Shown in pieces: positions 60,344 to 64,000 of a stretch of DNA of 64,000 bases. The position numbers and the translations under genes were made by a program. A model generated the notes under the pieces. The model was given only the letters and a program-made list of their open reading frames with translations. It searched no databases and was not told where the DNA came from. Every line of letters begins with the position of its first letter. Position 1 is the first letter of the stretch. Where the stretch lies: contig NZ_KV440945.1 in NCBI RefSeq assembly GCF_001636345.1, forward strand, positions 3,879,854 to 3,943,853, in the 5' to 3' direction. The DNA is from Cytobacillus gottheilii (GTDB lineage Bacteria > Bacillota > Bacilli > Bacillales > Cytobacillaceae).

Positions 60344-60697
60344 ATGAAGAAATATAGTGAATTCAAATTAAAAATAACACCTTTCGACGCGGCCGTGTTA
60401 TTAACTGAAATTGAAGAATTAAAGGATTTACTTGTCTTTCAGGATTATAAATTGACAGAAGGACAGGATAAACAAATAAGTATTTTAATATTTGAGAAAT
60501 TTTACTTTAGAACAACAAGCTTTGCCTCTTTAACTGTTGTCTTTGATAATTTCGAAGGTGAGACCGTTATGAAATGTATTTCTGCTGGGAATGGAGACGG
60601 ATTGTTTAATTTGGGGTTAGGATCTGGCAAAAACTTTATCAAATCCATCCGCTCCCCGCTGGAGGACTATATCGTCGAAGTGGTTCACGAAGATTAA
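60344..60697 (+). CDS. DUF6054-like protein
   Basis: 117 residues from the ATG at 60344 (MKKYSEFKLKI) after TTGGAGTC. Alpha/beta protein with LTVVFDNFEGETVMKCISAG and a Gly-rich GDGLFNLGLGSGKNFI loop before the C-terminal helix. Resembles the DUF6054 family; no function known. Cytoplasmic. Confidence 0.7.
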   Translation: MKKYSEFKLKITPFDAAVLLTEIEELKDLLVFQDYKLTEGQDKQISILIFEKFYFRTTSFASLTVVFDNFEGETVMKCISAGNGDGLFNLGLGSGKNFIKSIRSPLEDYIVEVVHED

Positions 60698-60825
60698 CAG
60701 CTAATTTACGGCCCATTTTTCATAGCATTCTCATGCACATATCAATCCTATGTGAAAATCATCACGAAACGAGGATTAAGAAGGAAAAATATGTGGAATA
60801 TACTCCAGAGAAGGAGGTTTTCTGC

Positions 60826-61557
60826 ATGTTATGGATTAGTACTCTATCCTATATAGTGATGATTGTTATTAATGCGCTCTCCAATATACTGCCGATTGGC
60901 GGCAGAACAACTGGGGAGATTTCGAATGCCCTTGAGGTGCTTTTTACACCGGCAGGTTATGTATTTTCTATTTGGAGCCTTATTTATATTCTCCTGGCCG
61001 TTTGGCTCATTCGGGAATGGATTCAATATAGGAAAGAAGGACATATCAACCGCCGCCTGCATACTCTATTTATCTTCAGTTCTATTTTGAACGCAAGCTG
61101 GATTCTCGTATGGCATAACGGGTTATTTCTCCTATCAGTAGCCATTATGATTCTGTTGCTTATCACGTTAATCATGATTTACAAAATAACTATCCAACAT
61201 TCTTCTAAAATCACTAGATTTCCTTTTTCCCTTTATCTAGGATGGATTTCAGTTGCTTTCTTGGCTAATATCAGCTATTATGCCGTCTTCACGGATGTTG
61301 ACTTAATTGTTGAAACACAGATTTATTGGACGATCGGGTTACTATTAGTTTCTGGATTAGTTCCCGTCTTTATGAGAAAAAATTGGAATGATTGGGTATA
61401 TCCGCTGGTGTTTGTCTGGGCATTTATTGGCATTACTGTCAGAAACATAGAAGATGCTCCTTATGTAGGCAGTGTTGCCTTAGGACTGGCAATCGCCATC
61501 CTAGCCAGCATATTCCTAGTTCACTCAAAGTCCAACACAAATTCAGGTTACGAGTGA
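60826..61557 (+). CDS. TspO/MBR-related membrane protein
   Basis: 243 residues from the ATG at 60826, which follows AAGGAGGT; the longer frame from 60733 is not supported. Five to seven helices; [20 protein letters not shown] and [11 protein letters not shown] are the TspO/tryptophan-rich sensory family signatures. Members bind tetrapyrroles or carotenoid-type ligands; this longer form is of unknown role. Its end overlaps the convergent liaR by 15 bases. Confidence 0.82.
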   Translation: MLWISTLSYIVMIVINALSNILPIGGRTTGEISNALEVLFTPAGYVFSIWSLIYILLAVWLIREWIQYRKEGHINRRLHTLFIFSSILNASWILVWHNGLFLLSVAIMILLLITLIMIYKITIQHSSKITRFPFSLYLGWISVAFLANISYYAVFTDVDLIVETQIYWTIGLLLVSGLVPVFMRKNWNDWVYPLVFVWAFIGITVRNIEDAPYVGSVALGLAIAILASIFLVHSKSNTNSGYE

Positions 61558-62175
61558 ATGTTTAAAAGCATAAATGACAGCTTGCGTGCGATCTTGCACT
61601 TGAAGCTTACTTAATATATTGCTTACATGCGTCTTAACTGTTTTTAAGGCAATAAAAAGCTCGTCAGCGATTTCTTGATTCGTTTTTCCTTCGGTCATTA
61701 AGAGGAGTATCTCCATTTCCCTGCTGGTTAGTTCTTCATGGGGCAGGTACTCCTTTTTTTGGCGCATTTTGACCATCATTTTTCCCGTGACTTCAGGCTC
61801 GAGAACGGATTGGCCAGAATAGGTTTGGCGAACTGCTTCTGCAATTTCGCTTGCCTTTGAGGTTTTAAGCATATAACTAGTAGCACCTGCTTCAAGTGCA
61901 GGATAAACTTTTTCATCATCCAGAAAGCTCGTTACAATAATGATCTTAGCTTCTGGCCAGCGCTCAATGATATTTCTTGTTGCTTCAATTCCGTCCATTT
62001 CCTTCATTACAAGATCCATCAGAATGATATCCGGGCGCAATTCCAGCGCCATTTCAATCGCTGTACGTCCATTATCTGCCTCGCCTACCACTTCAATATC
62101 CGGCTGTGCTGTTAAATAAGAGGAAACCCCTATTCTTACCATTTCATGATCATCAACAAATAGCACTTTAATCAT
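61543..62175 (-). CDS. liaR: Cell-envelope stress response regulator LiaR
   Basis: 210 residues from the ATG at 62175 ([14 protein letters not shown]); AGGAAGG is nine bases upstream and touches the alternative ATG at 62184. Receiver with phospho-Asp near residue 54 ([13 protein letters not shown]), then a NarL/LuxR helix-turn-helix ([20 protein letters not shown]). Regulator of the Lia system, induced by lipid-II-cycle antibiotics. Confidence 0.94.
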   Translation of the reverse strand: MIKVLFVDDHEMVRIGVSSYLTAQPDIEVVGEADNGRTAIEMALELRPDIILMDLVMKEMDGIEATRNIIERWPEAKIIIVTSFLDDEKVYPALEAGATSYMLKTSKASEIAEAVRQTYSGQSVLEPEVTGKMMVKMRQKKEYLPHEELTSREMEILLLMTEGKTNQEIADELFIALKTVKTHVSNILSKLQVQDRTQAVIYAFKHSLVT

Positions 62176-62210
62176 ACTGTCCATCCTTCCTAAAACTCTA
62201 TTCTGGCTGA

Positions 62211-63233
62211 TCAGATTAATGGCACCTTCACTTCAAGTCTTGTTCCTTTATCTTTTAAACTAATGATCTTGAGTGTTCCGCCTACCTCAACAGCACGTTC
62301 ATACATATTTTGAAGGCCATAAGAACCTGCTTTTGCTTCCTCTACATCAAACCCTACTCCGTCATCTACAACCCTCAGAATCGCATAACCATCTCTTTCA
62401 ATCAGCAAAACTTCAAGCATTTCCGATTTTGCATGACGAAGAGTATTCGAGACAGATTCCTGCAGAATACGGAATAAGTGATCCTCTACTCCTTTATCAA
62501 GAGGAAACTCTTCAAGCTTCCAATTAATATTCATCGTTACCTTTTGCAGAAGCTCAACCAGCAGTTCTTCAACTCCTTCTTTTAGAGATTTTCCTTTTAA
62601 AGCCGCTGGCCTCAAATGCAGAAGCAAAGCACGCATTTCCAGCTGTGACTGATGAATCATTGCTTCTACCATTTTAAGCTGTTTTGCCTGTCTGTCTTCA
62701 TCCTTTGTCTTTGTTTCTGTTAATGCGGACATAAGCATGGAAGCAGCAAAAAGCTGCTGGCTGACTGAATCATGAAGTTCTCTTGCCAGACGGTTCCGCT
62801 CCTGTGAAACAATTTCTTGCATTCTGTTTTCAATTTCCTCCGCCTTCTCTGTTGCAAGCTTTTGAGATAACTTTGCCTGTTCAGCAATTTGTTTTTGAAT
62901 CTTGCCTACACGCTCGGATACAGATTGCAGTTCTCCGGATACCGGCAGCTTGGTCAAATCAAGCTGGCGTCCTTCCTCAAGCTGATGCAGCCATTCATCT
63001 GCTGTGTCAATCTGTTTTCTCCAATGAAAGCCTGAGAAAATGCCAAAAATAATGCCAATAGCCAAACAGATACTAGGCATAAAGATAATAAAAGGAATAT
63101 CCATAATATCCAGTTCCCAAAGGTCTCGCCAATTATTTAGAGGGAAAACGGTAAAAAAGGCTAGGGAAAAAGCAGCAAGCAGGAATAATGACAATCCAGC
63201 TCCCCACATTACCTGGCGCTGAACTGCACTCAT
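62211..63233 (-). CDS. liaS: Sensor histidine kinase LiaS
   Basis: 340 residues. Two N-terminal membrane helices with a very short extracellular loop ([14 protein letters not shown]), the intramembrane-sensing type. HAMP-like linker, then HisKA_3 with His154 in [16 protein letters not shown], and ATPase blocks ([22 protein letters not shown]). ATG overlaps the liaF stop by four bases. Confidence 0.94.
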   Translation of the reverse strand: MSAVQRQVMWGAGLSLFLLAAFSLAFFTVFPLNNWRDLWELDIMDIPFIIFMPSICLAIGIIFGIFSGFHWRKQIDTADEWLHQLEEGRQLDLTKLPVSGELQSVSERVGKIQKQIAEQAKLSQKLATEKAEEIENRMQEIVSQERNRLARELHDSVSQQLFAASMLMSALTETKTKDEDRQAKQLKMVEAMIHQSQLEMRALLLHLRPAALKGKSLKEGVEELLVELLQKVTMNINWKLEEFPLDKGVEDHLFRILQESVSNTLRHAKSEMLEVLLIERDGYAILRVVDDGVGFDVEEAKAGSYGLQNMYERAVEVGGTLKIISLKDKGTRLEVKVPLI

Positions 63234-63964
63234 ACTCTTTTCACCTCTATATTCCCGGCGAACATAGAACTCACAATTTTCACCTTTTGATGAGCATTTT
63301 CATAATCAGCTGTATGAAGCTGAAGAGATTGATTGAACATCTTTTCATCCTGTAAGTCTAAAATACGGGCTGTACCCGCAAAGGAGGTGTGGTTTACATA
63401 TACCTCCATATCGTAAGGCACCAGCACTACAATATTACCTACAATATTGCGGATAAAAATAATCGTTTCTCCTTTTGGCAGAACGGTGTAGCTTAAATCA
63501 ATAACCGTGTCGCCAAGGCCAGCCTGAATATTTATATCATTCCATTCATATACAGCTTGAGGAGTCTTCTGCTTCCCGAAAAAGACATTTGTAACCAGTG
63601 GTTTTTTCTTAACAAGATTTTCATCTTTTACAGAGCTTTTTGACAAATCTATCACTGGTTTAATTTGAATAGGATTTTTTTTCGTCTGGGAATATTGAAT
63701 GAGAAAATGTATTAAAATGGCCAGCAGCAAAAAGCGGAATGTCAGCATGCTTAAAACAGAGATGACGAGAAAGACAATACCTCCCCAAAAAAGCAGTTTG
63801 CCAAGCTTTTTCGACATCCGTTTGCTTCCAATATAGATCATGCCCACTTGAACTAATAAAGAAAAAATGAGTCCCGAATTAAAAAAGGTAAATTCTAAAA
63901 AGAGCATTACAATCCCTATGATAATCAGCCAGCTCGTATAATCACTCTTTATTTTTTCTTTCAT
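63230..63964 (-). CDS. liaF: LiaS inhibitor LiaF
   Basis: 244 residues. Two to four N-terminal helices, a short basic linker, then the conserved LiaF C-terminal beta domain (IQAGLGDTVIDLSYTVLPKG, NIVGNIVVLVPYDMEVYVNH). Holds LiaS off until envelope stress. AAAGGAGGG ribosome site. First gene seen of liaF-liaS-liaR; whether liaIH lies upstream is outside the window. Confidence 0.93.
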   Translation of the reverse strand: MKEKIKSDYTSWLIIIGIVMLFLEFTFFNSGLIFSLLVQVGMIYIGSKRMSKKLGKLLFWGGIVFLVISVLSMLTFRFLLLAILIHFLIQYSQTKKNPIQIKPVIDLSKSSVKDENLVKKKPLVTNVFFGKQKTPQAVYEWNDINIQAGLGDTVIDLSYTVLPKGETIIFIRNIVGNIVVLVPYDMEVYVNHTSFAGTARILDLQDEKMFNQSLQLHTADYENAHQKVKIVSSMFAGNIEVKRV

Positions 63965-64000
63965 CGGGCTTCCCTCCTTTATATCAGTGGTGCATTCTTT

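Noticed and set aside
1..64000. Prophage, insertion sequence or integrated element
   Set aside because: No transposase, integrase or phage structural gene was recognised; gene order on the left matches the conserved Bacillus yfj/yfk block.

Overview
The window is a chromosomal segment of a low-GC, spore-forming, flagellated Gram-positive of the family Bacillaceae. The left third keeps the order of the Bacillus subtilis yfjP-pdaA ... yfkAB-yfkD-yfkE(chaA)-yfkF ... yfkH-yfkK-yfkM-treR block. Strong AGGAGG-type ribosome sites, sigma-A, sigma-B and sigma-D-like promoters and Bacillus-type intrinsic terminators are found throughout. I see no rRNA, tRNA, prophage, insertion sequence or CRISPR array.

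Layout. 1-18.4 kb: cell-wall and housekeeping genes of the yfj/yfk block (pdaA, class I fumarase, a gamma-glutamyltransferase, yfkAB, yfkD, chaA, yfkF, a P1B-4 metal ATPase, yfkH, yfkK, yfkM, an orphan treR), with a large 52-bp tandem repeat at 1.15-1.88 kb. 18.6-19.7 kb: tRNA 2-selenouridine synthase (mnmH). 19.8-26.3 kb: a biofilm-matrix locus. 26.6-30.4 kb: pseudouridine catabolism (psuK-psuG) and a MarR-MFS pair. 30.6-38.8 kb: motAB, hutH with a leader terminator, topB, a GNAT and a MerR gene. 38.9-47.8 kb: a TRAP transporter (dctPQM), aminopeptidase AmpS, unknown membrane and lipoprotein genes, and queF under a preQ1-I riboswitch. 48-54 kb: a probable selenoprotein, tldD/tldE and cardiolipin synthase. 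54-64 kb: acetyltransferase, thioesterase, CorA, an ECF sigma factor, a SpoVB-like flippase and the liaFSR cell-envelope stress system.

Two observations stand out. (1) The gene at 48080-48631 is a peroxiredoxin-like protein interrupted by one in-frame UGA, exactly at the first position of its CxxC redox motif (U-P-V-C). A perfect hairpin lies at the bacterial SECIS position. With the selenium-dependent tRNA enzyme MnmH also in the window, this reads as a selenocysteine protein that ordinary gene calling truncates. (2) The matrix locus contains tapA-like, sipW, two TasA/camelysin paralogues, an LPNTA-anchored surface protein, two SinR paralogues, a class D sortase (the class that recognises LPNTA in B. 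anthracis) and an easily missed 44-45-residue SinI-type anti-repressor. The sinI leader carries a cyclic-di-GMP class I riboswitch with its own promoter. This suggests a direct c-di-GMP to SinI to SinR to matrix/sortase circuit.

Intergenic DNA is rich in repeat families: the 52-bp tandem array, a 20-bp-periodic TCCGCC repeat (two loci), a long hairpin element next to a small basic gene, and a GC-rich element present in two inverted copies.
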